From Mariprofundaceae bacterium (lineage in GTDB: Bacteria > Pseudomonadota > Zetaproteobacteria > Mariprofundales > Mariprofundaceae), in assembly GCA_030950965.1 (NCBI GenBank), contig JAUZQP010000143.1, positions 1 through 11,333 on the forward strand: 11,333 nt of DNA, given 5' to 3'. The notes below the pieces were generated by a model, which was not told where the DNA came from, did no database searches, and saw only the letters and a program-made list of their open reading frames with translations. This document shows, piece by piece, positions 5,751-11,333 of the stretch (position 1 is its first letter; each line of letters opens with the position of its first letter). The translations under genes were made by a program, and so were the position numbers.

Positions 5751-6119
5751 TTACAATACTTCAGGGGCTAGAGAGATAATTCTCATGTATCCCTTGCTAC
5801 GAAGTTCTCTTGTCACTGGGCCAAAAATACGAGTTCCCATAGGTTCATTCTGCTTACTTAGTAGCACTGCTGCATTTTCATCAAAGCGAATTGAACTACC
5901 ATCAGGGCGACGAAATTCTTTGGCTGTGCGAACCACAACAGCACGCTGAACTTCACCTTTTTTGACCTTACCATTTGGCGCGGCTTCTTTAACAGCCACA
6001 ACAATCACATCGCCGACACTGGCATAGCGACGTTTAGAGCCACCCAGCACCTTGATGCATGTTACTTTACGAGCACCGGAATTATCTGCTACTTGCAGCA
6101 CTGTTTCATTCTGAATCAT
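5751..6119 (-). CDS. rplN: 50S ribosomal protein L14
   Basis: L14 binds 23S rRNA at the subunit interface, takes part in bridge B8 and is the docking site of the silencing factor RsfS in bacteria. The 122 residues match the family (E. coli 123). The beginning MIQNETVLQVADNSGARKV and the signature region RRPDGSSIRFDENAAVLL (about 70-87) are diagnostic. The start ATG has only a modest upstream purine run (GGCGGGATG) 15 bases after the rpsQ stop, one of the less ideal ribosome-binding sites in the cluster. Nothing in the protein is unusual. Confidence 0.98.
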   Translation of the reverse strand: MIQNETVLQVADNSGARKVTCIKVLGGSKRRYASVGDVIVVAVKEAAPNGKVKKGEVQRAVVVRTAKEFRRPDGSSIRFDENAAVLLSKQNEPMGTRIFGPVTRELRSKGYMRIISLAPEVL

Positions 6120-6134
6120 TTCGCATCCCGCCTA

Positions 6135-6401
6135 TTACAGTTGTTCTGCACGGGTGATGATTGCTTCCATAGTCCAGCGCTTGCGACGAGAGATAGGGTT
6201 GGACTCAATGATGCTAACGGTATCACCGATATTGCATTCATTGGCTTCATCATGTGCCATATATGTTTTGTGCGAGCGCACAGTCTTACGATAACGCGGA
6301 TGCAAAAAGGTACGTTCCACAGTAACAACAATGGTTTTATCACCCTTATTACTCTTTACCACACCTTCTAGCTTGCGCTTATTACTCTTAACTTCAGACA
6401 T
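6135..6401 (-). CDS. rpsQ: 30S ribosomal protein S17
   Basis: S17 is a primary 16S rRNA binder in the small-subunit body with an OB-type fold. The 88 residues are near E. coli (84). The family pattern is visible: LEGVVKSNKGDKTIVVTVER (about 11-30), HPRYRKTVRSHKTYMAHDE, and the C-terminal GDTVSIIESNPISRRKRW. In E. coli the equivalent motif reads GDVVEIRECRPLSKTKSW. The ATG is 9 bases after the rpmC TAG stop, which forms part of the TAGAGGTAG Shine-Dalgarno region. The position between rpmC and rplN is the canonical one. Confidence 0.98.
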   Translation of the reverse strand: MSEVKSNKRKLEGVVKSNKGDKTIVVTVERTFLHPRYRKTVRSHKTYMAHDEANECNIGDTVSIIESNPISRRKRWTMEAIITRAEQL

Positions 6402-6410
6402 GCTCTACCT

Positions 6411-6599
6411 CTAACCGCAACGTTCAGACATAACCGTCTGAATACGGGCAATATCACGCTTGACTTGACTAATTCGTGCCGTGTTGGTGATTTGAGCGGT
6501 AGCTTTCTGGAAGCGCAGTTTCAAATGCTCCGCAGCCAGTTCTTCCAGCTGTCCTTTCAACTCAGCGTCGTCTTTATTACGAAAATCAGATGCTTTCAT
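6411..6599 (-). CDS. rpmC: 50S ribosomal protein L29
   Basis: L29 is a small helical protein at the polypeptide exit, next to L23, where it contributes to docking of the signal recognition particle and trigger factor. The 62 residues equal the usual length (E. coli 63). The start MKASDFRNKDDAEL and the signature segment LRFQKATAQITNTARISQVKRDIAR (helical hairpin, from about 28; written here in pieces as LRFQ, NTARI and VKRDIARI) are typical. The ATG overlaps the rplP stop by four bases (ATGA). The ribosome-binding site is therefore inside rplP, and coupling to it is expected. Confidence 0.97.
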   Translation of the reverse strand: MKASDFRNKDDAELKGQLEELAAEHLKLRFQKATAQITNTARISQVKRDIARIQTVMSERCG

Positions 6600-7018
6600 C
6601 GACCAACTCCGCGCACAACAATCTTGGTACGGATGGGTAATTTAGCTGCAGCGCGTTCAAACGCACCACGAGCCAAGTCCTCATCAACACCATCCATTTC
6701 ATACAAAATACGGCCAGCTTTAACGGCGGCAACCCAAAACTCGGGGCTACCTTTACCTTTACCCATACGTACTTCGGCAGGCTTTTTAGACACAGGCAAA
6801 TCAGGAAACATACGAATCCAAATACGACCTTGGCGGTTGATATGACGAGTCATAGCAACACGAGCCGCTTCGATCTGACGCGCCGTAATTCTACCTGGCT
6901 CCATCGCCTTCAGCCCAAAACCACCAAAATTCAACGATGCGCCACGTGGTGAAATACCACGGATGCGCTGCAGTTCCTTATGGTGTTTGCGCCAGCGAAT
7001 TTTCTTTGGTTGTAACAT
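6596..7018 (-). CDS. rplP: 50S ribosomal protein L16
   Basis: L16 organises the A-site region of the large subunit and the base of the central protuberance. The 140 residues (E. coli 136) begin MLQPKKIRWRKHHK. Conserved blocks include FGGFGLKAMEPGRITARQIEAA (about 31-52), GRIWIRMFPD and VRMGKGKGSPEFWVA. The Arg of VRMGKGKG corresponds to the residue hydroxylated in E. coli L16 (Arg81); whether it is modified here cannot be seen. A GGAAGGG element lies 12 bases before the ATG, in the 22-base space after rpsC. The TGA stop overlaps the rpmC start. Confidence 0.98.
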   Translation of the reverse strand: MLQPKKIRWRKHHKELQRIRGISPRGASLNFGGFGLKAMEPGRITARQIEAARVAMTRHINRQGRIWIRMFPDLPVSKKPAEVRMGKGKGSPEFWVAAVKAGRILYEMDGVDEDLARGAFERAAAKLPIRTKIVVRGVGR

Positions 7019-7040
7019 AGTAACTCAACCCTTCCGTCAG

Positions 7041-7685
7041 CTATTTCTTTTCCTGAGTGTCGCCAAGCTTTTCGCCATTAAACACCCAGACTTTAACACC
7101 GACAATGCCGTACGTGGTTTTAGCTTCGGAGAAGCCATAGCCAATGTCGGCACGCAATGTATGCAAAGGCACACGGCCTTCGCGGTACCATTCCATGCGT
7201 GCAATATCAGCTCCGCCCAAACGACCAGAGCAATTAATACGCACACCCTTAGCACCCATACGTAACGCGCTTTGAACAGCGCGCTTCATGGCGCGACGAT
7301 AAGAGATACGACGCTCTAACTGCATAGCAATATTTTCTGCTACCAATTGCGCTTCCGCTTCTGGACGACGTACTTCAACGATGTAAATCTGAACATCACG
7401 ACCAACACGATGAATAAGGTCACGGCGTAAGGCTTCAATCTCTGAACCTTTTTTACCGATCACTACACCAGGACGAGCGGTATGAACGCTGATCTTGATC
7501 TTATCGGTCGGACGCTCAATCACAATACGGGAGACATGTGCGTGCTTCAGGCGAGCTTTCACATATTTGCGCAGCTCAATATCTTGACGCAGCTGAGAAC
7601 CAAAGTCTTTTTCTGCATACCAGACGGATTCCCAACCACGGTTGATACCAACCCTGAAACCAAGTGGGTGTACTTTCTGCCCCAT
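7041..7685 (-). CDS. rpsC: 30S ribosomal protein S3
   Basis: S3 lies at the mRNA entry tunnel of the small-subunit head and contributes to helicase activity. MGQKVHPLGFRVGINRGW is the diagnostic N-terminus. A type II KH domain includes GVVIGKKGSEIEALRRDL (about 73-90), and the C-terminal domain has INCSGRLGGADIARMEWYREGRVPLHTLRADI, here recognised by SGRLGGADIAR and REGRVPLHTLRA. The length is 214, slightly below E. coli (233). The ATG at 7685 is preferred over the in-frame TTG one codon upstream because AAGGGAG is 7 bases from the ATG and MGQK is the family start. The Shine-Dalgarno contains the rplV stop (TAAGGGAG). Confidence 0.98.
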   Translation of the reverse strand: MGQKVHPLGFRVGINRGWESVWYAEKDFGSQLRQDIELRKYVKARLKHAHVSRIVIERPTDKIKISVHTARPGVVIGKKGSEIEALRRDLIHRVGRDVQIYIVEVRRPEAEAQLVAENIAMQLERRISYRRAMKRAVQSALRMGAKGVRINCSGRLGGADIARMEWYREGRVPLHTLRADIGYGFSEAKTTYGIVGVKVWVFNGEKLGDTQEKK

Positions 7686-7697
7686 CAATGAACTCCC

Positions 7698-8039
7698 TTA
7701 ACTTACTTGCCGAACAGCAATCGTAACATGACTGCGACGGTGATAACGCTTGCGCATACGACCCATACCTTTAGGGCGAAAACGCTTCAAGGTCTGACCT
7801 TCATTCACATATGCTGAAGAAACAATCAGATGATCAACATCTAGACCATTATTCTGTTCAGCATTAGCAATGGCTGATTTTAGCACCTTTTCAATCACAC
7901 GGGCTGATTTTTTAGGTGACAACTCAAGAATACCCAAGGCGCGGCTGACTGGCAAACCACGAACCGCATTGGCCATTGGGCGCACTTTCTGAGCGCTAAT
8001 CTGTGCATCTTTATGCAGAGCGCGGACTTCTTCGCTCAT
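7698..8039 (-). CDS. rplV: 50S ribosomal protein L22
   Basis: L22 lines the polypeptide exit tunnel with its extended beta-hairpin; changes in that loop can affect macrolide binding and nascent-chain stalling. The 113 residues are close to E. coli (110). Conserved parts are VRPMANAVRGLPVSRAL (about 19-35), SAIANAEQNNGLDVDHLIV, and the hairpin region RFRPKGMGRMRKRYHRRSH (about 85-103), which shows no deletion by eye. The ATG is 6 bases after the rpsS stop. The GAGGTAG sequence around that stop provides the Shine-Dalgarno. Confidence 0.98.
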   Translation of the reverse strand: MSEEVRALHKDAQISAQKVRPMANAVRGLPVSRALGILELSPKKSARVIEKVLKSAIANAEQNNGLDVDHLIVSSAYVNEGQTLKRFRPKGMGRMRKRYHRRSHVTIAVRQVS

Positions 8040-8045
8040 TTCATG

Positions 8046-8327
8046 CTACCTCTTCTTCTTTGCTTTTTTATCAGCGCCATGGCCATAATAGGAACGCGTG
8101 GGTGAAAACTCACCTAACTTGTGTCCTACCATGTTTTCGGTGACAAACACCGGAATAAACTTATTACCGTTATGTACTGCAAAATTCAAGCCTACAAACT
8201 CAGGTGTAATCGTTGAACGACGAGACCAAGTTTTTAACACTGTCTTTTTGCCTTCGGCTACATAGCGAGACACTTTATTCTGCAAAGACGGCTCAATATA
8301 AGGGCCTTTTTTAAGCGAACGTGCCAT
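8046..8327 (-). CDS. rpsS: 30S ribosomal protein S19
   Basis: S19 sits at the top of the small-subunit head beside S13 and contacts the large subunit through bridge B1a. The 93 residues equal the E. coli length (92) almost exactly. MARSLKKGPYIEPSL at the start and the signature VGHKLGEFSPTRSYYGHGADKK near residues 67-88 are diagnostic, and the Lys-rich C-terminus is normal. The ATG follows TGAGGA, where TGA is the rplB stop. This places termination of rplB and initiation of rpsS at the same spot, one of the clearest coupled junctions in the cluster. Confidence 0.98.
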   Translation of the reverse strand: MARSLKKGPYIEPSLQNKVSRYVAEGKKTVLKTWSRRSTITPEFVGLNFAVHNGNKFIPVFVTENMVGHKLGEFSPTRSYYGHGADKKAKKKR

Positions 8328-8336
8328 AATCTATCC

Positions 8337-9167
8337 TCACTTCTGGTTCCTGCGACGTATAATGTCGCGGCTGGAAGCCTTATTCTTGTTGCGTGTCTTG
8401 TGACCTTTAGTCGGCACACCCCACGGCGTAACTGGATGTCGACCACCCGAAGTACGTCCTTCACCACCACCATGCGGATGATCCACAGGGTTCATCGCCA
8501 CACCACGAACGTGGGGACGTACACCCAGCCAGCGTGAACGGCCAGCCTTACCTACCTTAGCATTCGAATGGTCGGCGTTACCGACGATACCAATCGAAGC
8601 CATGCAGCGGATATCTACACGTCTGAATTCGCCAGATGGGAGTTTAAGAATAGCTTTTCCGCCTTCTTTACCCATCAGTTGAATGCTGGATCCCGCACTA
8701 CGCGCCATCTGTCCACCTTTACCAGGTTTCATCTCAATATTATGCAGCATAGTGCCGACACGAATACCTGAGATTGGCAGCGCATTGCCAGGTTTAATCT
8801 CTGCATCAGAACCTGCCATGATGACATCACCAGCATGAAGACCTTGCGGAGCTAAAATGTAACGCTTATCACCGTTGATGAAAACAACAAGGGCAATATG
8901 CGCAGTACGATTGGGGTCGTACTCGAGACGCGAGACTCTACCTTCAATTCCGTGATTGTCACGCTTAAAATCAACTTCGCGTAATAAACGCTTATGACCA
9001 CCACCAATATGACGCGCTGTCATGCGACCATTATGGTTACGACCGCCCGATTTAGTGGCTCCACGCGTCAATGATTTAAGCGGAGAACCCTTGTACAACT
9101 CTGGAGTTACTGCCGCAACGCGGCCACGAGAACCATTGGTGTTGGGCTTTAATGCTTTCAATGCCAT
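8337..9167 (-). CDS. rplB: 50S ribosomal protein L2
   Basis: L2 is a large 23S rRNA-binding protein next to the peptidyl-transferase centre, needed for subunit association and A/P-site tRNA binding. The 276 residues match the family (E. coli 273). It starts MALKALKPNTNGSRGR and contains the NHNGRMTARHIGGGHKRLLR segment (about 44-63). It ends with the signature MNPVDHPHGGGEGRT, in which HPHGGGEG falls at about 230-237 and includes the invariant histidine. The basic C-terminus RDIIRRRNQK is normal. The ATG is 2 bases after the rplW TAA, with AGAGG located inside rplW. Nothing is unusual. Confidence 0.98.
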   Translation of the reverse strand: MALKALKPNTNGSRGRVAAVTPELYKGSPLKSLTRGATKSGGRNHNGRMTARHIGGGHKRLLREVDFKRDNHGIEGRVSRLEYDPNRTAHIALVVFINGDKRYILAPQGLHAGDVIMAGSDAEIKPGNALPISGIRVGTMLHNIEMKPGKGGQMARSAGSSIQLMGKEGGKAILKLPSGEFRRVDIRCMASIGIVGNADHSNAKVGKAGRSRWLGVRPHVRGVAMNPVDHPHGGGEGRTSGGRHPVTPWGVPTKGHKTRNKNKASSRDIIRRRNQK

Positions 9168-9169
9168 GA

Positions 9170-9469
9170 TTATGCCTCTTCTTCTGGATCGATGGATTGA
9201 CCTTCAACCAGACGCACAACAGCCTTACGGTAACCCGGACGCTGACCCACATGGGCTCCGCGACGCTTTTCCTTGCCTGGTACAGTAATCACCTGAACCT
9301 TTTCCACTTTCACTTCAAAAATGCTCTCAACAGCCTGCTTCACATCCGCCTTAGTTGCGCGGTTAGATATCTTGAAAACATACTGATTATTCTCGGCTTT
9401 TGCGCCGTAGCTTTTTTCTGTAATCACAGGAAAAAGCAAGGTGTTCATGTCTTTGTAGTTCGCACTCAT
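9170..9469 (-). CDS. rplW: 50S ribosomal protein L23
   Basis: L23 lies at the tunnel exit and is the main ribosomal contact for trigger factor and the signal recognition particle. The 99 residues match E. coli (100). Typical motifs are PVITEKSYG (about 14-22), QYVFKISNRATKADVKQAVE (about 28-47), and the basic loop KEKRRGAHVGQRPGYRKAVV. The ATG overlaps the rplD TGA by four bases (ATGA), with GAGGG upstream inside rplD. A second in-frame ATG seven codons later (MNTLLFPVITEK) is possible, but its spacing to an SD is not better, so the first is preferred. Confidence 0.97.
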   Translation of the reverse strand: MSANYKDMNTLLFPVITEKSYGAKAENNQYVFKISNRATKADVKQAVESIFEVKVEKVQVITVPGKEKRRGAHVGQRPGYRKAVVRLVEGQSIDPEEEA

Positions 9470-10089
9470 GACAGGTATCCCTCAATCTTCTCCAAGGCTG
9501 CTTCAGTCACAATCACACGGTTATATTTCATCAGGTCATGTAGATTCATCTGACCTTCCAATACAACCTTAGCACCTATGACATTACGCGCAGACAACTC
9601 CACTTCGCGAGTCAACTCACTCACTACATACAAAGCGGCTGTTGTAGACAATGCTTGGGCAACTTCAACAAACGCCTTGGTTTTTGCCTCTGTAATATCC
9701 AAAGTATTCAACACAGTAATTCGGTCGTTACGCACAGCATCAGTCAACACCATGCGTGTTGCCAAGCGGCGTTCCTTGCGATTCACACGACTGGTAAAAC
9801 TAGACTCACCTCTAGGACCATGAGCCACACCACCATGTCGCCATTGCGCAGAACGTGTTGAGCCCTGACGAGCGCGACCTGTTCCCTTCTGCTTCCAAGG
9901 CTTTTTACCACCACCAGAAACTTGTGCGCGCGTCTTGGTTGAAGCACCACCTGCGCGCTGTGCCAATGCCAAAGAAGCATACACACGATGAATGTAACCA
10001 GCATCAACTTCTACATCAAACACTGCTGCATTCAGCTCACGCGAGCCAATCACTTCGTTCTTTTGGTTAACGATATTGATTTCGGCCAT
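9466..10089 (-). CDS. rplD: 50S ribosomal protein L4
   Basis: L4 assembles early on 23S rRNA and extends a loop into the exit tunnel. In E. coli it also represses the S10 operon by binding the S10 leader. The 207 residues are close to E. coli (201). The tunnel loop region is clear: KTRAQVSGGGKKPWKQKGTGRARQGSTRSAQWRHGGVAHGPR, recognised by SGGGKKPWKQKGTGRARQG (about 59-77) and WRHGGVAHGPR. The ATG is one base after the rplC stop, with AAGGGGG upstream in rplC. Because no leader separates tuf from rpsJ here, the classical L4 target is not in its usual place, and feedback by L4 is uncertain in this organism. Confidence 0.98.
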   Translation of the reverse strand: MAEINIVNQKNEVIGSRELNAAVFDVEVDAGYIHRVYASLALAQRAGGASTKTRAQVSGGGKKPWKQKGTGRARQGSTRSAQWRHGGVAHGPRGESSFTSRVNRKERRLATRMVLTDAVRNDRITVLNTLDITEAKTKAFVEVAQALSTTAALYVVSELTREVELSARNVIGAKVVLEGQMNLHDLMKYNRVIVTEAALEKIEGYLS

Positions 10090-10090
10090 C

Positions 10091-10720
10091 TTACGCCCCC
10101 TTCACAGCAGGACGAATTTCAATCAAACCCTGCTTGGCACCTGGTACAGCACCACGCACTAAGATACGGTTTTGATCCGCATCAACACGCACCACTTCCA
10201 AGTTTTGCACTGTAGCACGAGCCGCACCATAGTGACCTGGCATTTTTTTACCTGGGAAAACGCGTCCAGGCCATTGACATTGACCCGTAGAGCCCATTTG
10301 ACGATGCACTTTTTCTGCACCATGGGTAGCGCGTCCACCAGCAAAGTCGTAACGCTTCATAACACCAGTGAAGCCACGACCCTTAGATGTACCAGATACG
10401 TCAATTTTTTGCCCTGCTTCAAACATGCTGGCATCCAGCACCTGACCCAGTTCAAACTCAGCATCAGAAGTCACGCGAAATTCTTTCATCGCGCCCATTT
10501 CTTCTTGACCCTGCTTAGCATAATGACCTTGCACGGCACGGCTAGCCCCTTTACGAGCCTCACCATAACCAATTTGAATAGCATCATAACCATCGCGGTC
10601 GGCAGTTCTGCGTGCAATTACTTTACACGCTTCAATATTCAATACAGTGACCGGAACAGCAGAACCATCTTCAGCAAAGATTTGCGTCATTCCCGCCTTA
10701 CGGGCGATCAAACCACACAT
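10091..10720 (-). CDS. rplC: 50S ribosomal protein L3
   Basis: L3 is one of the first proteins to bind 23S rRNA and reaches toward the peptidyl-transferase centre. The 209 residues equal E. coli. The start is MCGLIARKAGMTQIFAEDG. The L3 signature falls in VSGTSKGRGFTGVMKRYDF (about 108-126), and the centre-proximal loop reads GSTGQCQWPGRVFPGKKM (143-160). Gln149 aligns with E. coli Gln150, the PrmB methylation target. The following residue is Trp (Thr in E. coli). The ATG has a good Shine-Dalgarno (GGAG, 6 bases) right after the rpsJ TAA. Confidence 0.98.
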   Translation of the reverse strand: MCGLIARKAGMTQIFAEDGSAVPVTVLNIEACKVIARRTADRDGYDAIQIGYGEARKGASRAVQGHYAKQGQEEMGAMKEFRVTSDAEFELGQVLDASMFEAGQKIDVSGTSKGRGFTGVMKRYDFAGGRATHGAEKVHRQMGSTGQCQWPGRVFPGKKMPGHYGAARATVQNLEVVRVDADQNRILVRGAVPGAKQGLIEIRPAVKGA

Positions 10721-10732
10721 AGCTTTCTCCTG

Positions 10733-11041
10733 TTACAGCTTAATTTCGACATCGACACCTGATGGAAGATTTAACTTCATCAGGGCATCCACCGTTTGAG
10801 GTGTTGGACGGTCGATATCAAGCAAGCGTTTATGGGTACGAATCTCGAATTGTTCACGAGAATCTTTATATTTATGCGGTGAACGAATCACGCAAAATTT
10901 ACGAATACGGGTAGGGATGGGGATTGGCCCACGAACCACTGCCCCCGTACGTTTAGCCGTCGCGACAATATCTTCCGCACTTTTATCCAAGATACGGTGA
11001 TCAAATGCCTTCAGGCGAATTCGGATACTTTGAGTTGCCAT
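10733..11041 (-). CDS. rpsJ: 30S ribosomal protein S10
   Basis: S10 is a small-subunit head protein that also serves, with NusB, in transcription antitermination (NusE). MATQSIRIRLKAFDHRILDKS... gives 102 residues (E. coli 103). The signature AVVRGPIPIPTRIRKFCVIRSPHK is recognised by RGPIPIPTRI (about 34-43), and RTHKRLLDI follows. The frame is open to 11089, but that extension lies within tuf; the ATG at 11041 has AAAGGGAG 10 bases upstream and gives the family N-terminus. The Shine-Dalgarno overlaps the tuf stop (TAAAGGGAG), so rpsJ is directly coupled to tuf, with no room for an S10 leader. Confidence 0.98.
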   Translation of the reverse strand: MATQSIRIRLKAFDHRILDKSAEDIVATAKRTGAVVRGPIPIPTRIRKFCVIRSPHKYKDSREQFEIRTHKRLLDIDRPTPQTVDALMKLNLPSGVDVEIKL

Positions 11042-11057
11042 ATGAAATAGGCTCCCT

Positions 11058-11333
11058 TTACTCGCTAATCTCGGTGACAACGCCAGCACCTACAGTGCGG
11101 CCGCCTTCACGAATTGCAAAACGCAATTCCTTATCCATAGCAATCGGTGTAATCAAGACAACATCCATAGAGATATTATCACCAGGCATGACCATTTCAG
11201 TGCCTTCAGGCAAAGTAACAGAACCTGTCACATCGGTGGTACGGAAGTAAAACTGAGGACGATAACCATTGAAAAATGGGGTATGACGACCGCCCTCTTC
11301 TTTGGTTAAAATATATGCTTCGGCTTTAAATGT
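11058..11333 (-). CDS. tuf: Elongation factor Tu, C-terminal part (5'-truncated by window edge)
   Basis: EF-Tu brings aminoacyl-tRNA to the ribosomal A site as a GTP complex. Only the last 91 codons are present; the GTPase domain lies off the right edge. The visible piece is the third beta-barrel domain: YILTKEEGGRHTPFFNGYRP, QFYFRTTDVTG, MVMPGDNISIDVVLITPIAM and the terminal RFAIREGGRTVGAGVVTEISE (all contiguous in this order, a few residues between some). This matches E. coli EF-Tu closely. The TAA stop forms part of the rpsJ ribosome-binding site, showing that str-type and S10-type genes are fused into one transcription unit here. Whether a second tuf copy exists cannot be told. Confidence 0.98.
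   Translation of the reverse strand, partial: TFKAEAYILTKEEGGRHTPFFNGYRPQFYFRTTDVTGSVTLPEGTEMVMPGDNISMDVVLITPIAMDKELRFAIREGGRTVGAGVVTEISE

Noticed and set aside
6465..6845. 126-codon plus-strand open frame opposite rpmC/rplP
   Set aside because: Composition is that of a shadow frame. It spans two real genes on the other strand and resembles no family I know.
9197..9553. 118-codon plus-strand open frame opposite rplW/rplD
   Set aside because: Antisense shadow of two certain ribosomal-protein genes, with no start-site signal.
10172..10762. 196-codon open frame on the plus strand, antisense to rplC
   Set aside because: It lies wholly opposite the well-supported rplC, has no Shine-Dalgarno or recognisable domain, and is low-complexity Thr/His/Ser-rich translation, as expected from antisense reading of a conserved gene.
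11042..11089. N-terminal extension of rpsJ by 16 codons into tuf
   Set aside because: The extension is antecedent tuf/Shine-Dalgarno sequence read in another frame. S10 begins at MATQSIRI.
1..11333. A novel defence, mobile or biosynthetic system in the window
   Set aside because: Every open frame of good quality is a core translation gene, secY or adk, with tight spacing. No space remains for additional genes.

Overview
The window is one ribosomal-protein megaoperon, transcribed entirely from the minus strand. It runs from the 3' end of tuf (right edge) to most of adk (left edge). In transcription order the genes are tuf (partial), rpsJ, rplC, rplD, rplW, rplB, rpsS, rplV, rpsC, rplP, rpmC, rpsQ, rplN, rplX, rplE, rpsN, rpsH, rplF, rplR, rpsE, rpmD, rplO, secY and adk (partial). 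This is the end of the str operon, the whole S10 operon and the spc operon with no gene missing between rpsJ and secY. I see no mobile element, CRISPR array, tRNA, rRNA or unrecognised protein-coding gene, and no undescribed system. The window is core housekeeping DNA.

Organism: the proteins look bacterial and mostly proteobacterial. Three traits are unlike E. coli: a short 61-residue S14 with a four-cysteine zinc site, an L24 ending in a CxxC...CxxC zinc-ribbon-like tail, and adk directly after secY where E. coli has rpmJ. Base composition looks middling (mid-40s % GC by eye). A deep-branching proteobacterium (for example Zetaproteobacteria or a delta-like lineage) is possible, but this is a low-confidence guess from general resemblance.

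Layout: from 11333 down to 2847 the genes are almost continuous, with junctions of at most 22 bases and two 4-base ATGA overlaps (rplD/rplW, rplP/rpmC). At about nine junctions the stop codon of one gene lies inside or against the Shine-Dalgarno (SD) sequence of the next, which suggests tight translational coupling. The tuf stop is itself part of the rpsJ ribosome-binding site, so the long S10 leader used for L4 autoregulation in E. coli is absent between tuf and rpsJ.

The only sizeable noncoding stretches flank rpmD. The 115-base rpsE-rpmD gap holds a weak terminator-like hairpin followed by a perfect 12-bp stem-loop. The 180-base rpmD-rplO gap has a TATAAT box and minor inverted repeats. 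These two gaps are the best candidates for regulation or for changes in transcript level. Downstream the operon tightens again: rplO-secY are 2 bases apart and secY-adk overlap by one base (TGATG).

Functionally, the genes supply small-subunit proteins (S3, S5, S8, S10, S14, S17, S19), large-subunit proteins (L2-L6, L14-L16, L18, L22-L24, L29, L30), elongation factor Tu, the SecY translocon channel and adenylate kinase. The most notable protein-level details are a lysine at the SecY position equivalent to E. coli Arg357 and an Ala-Met pair in adenylate kinase where Ser-Thr is usual next to the AMP site.
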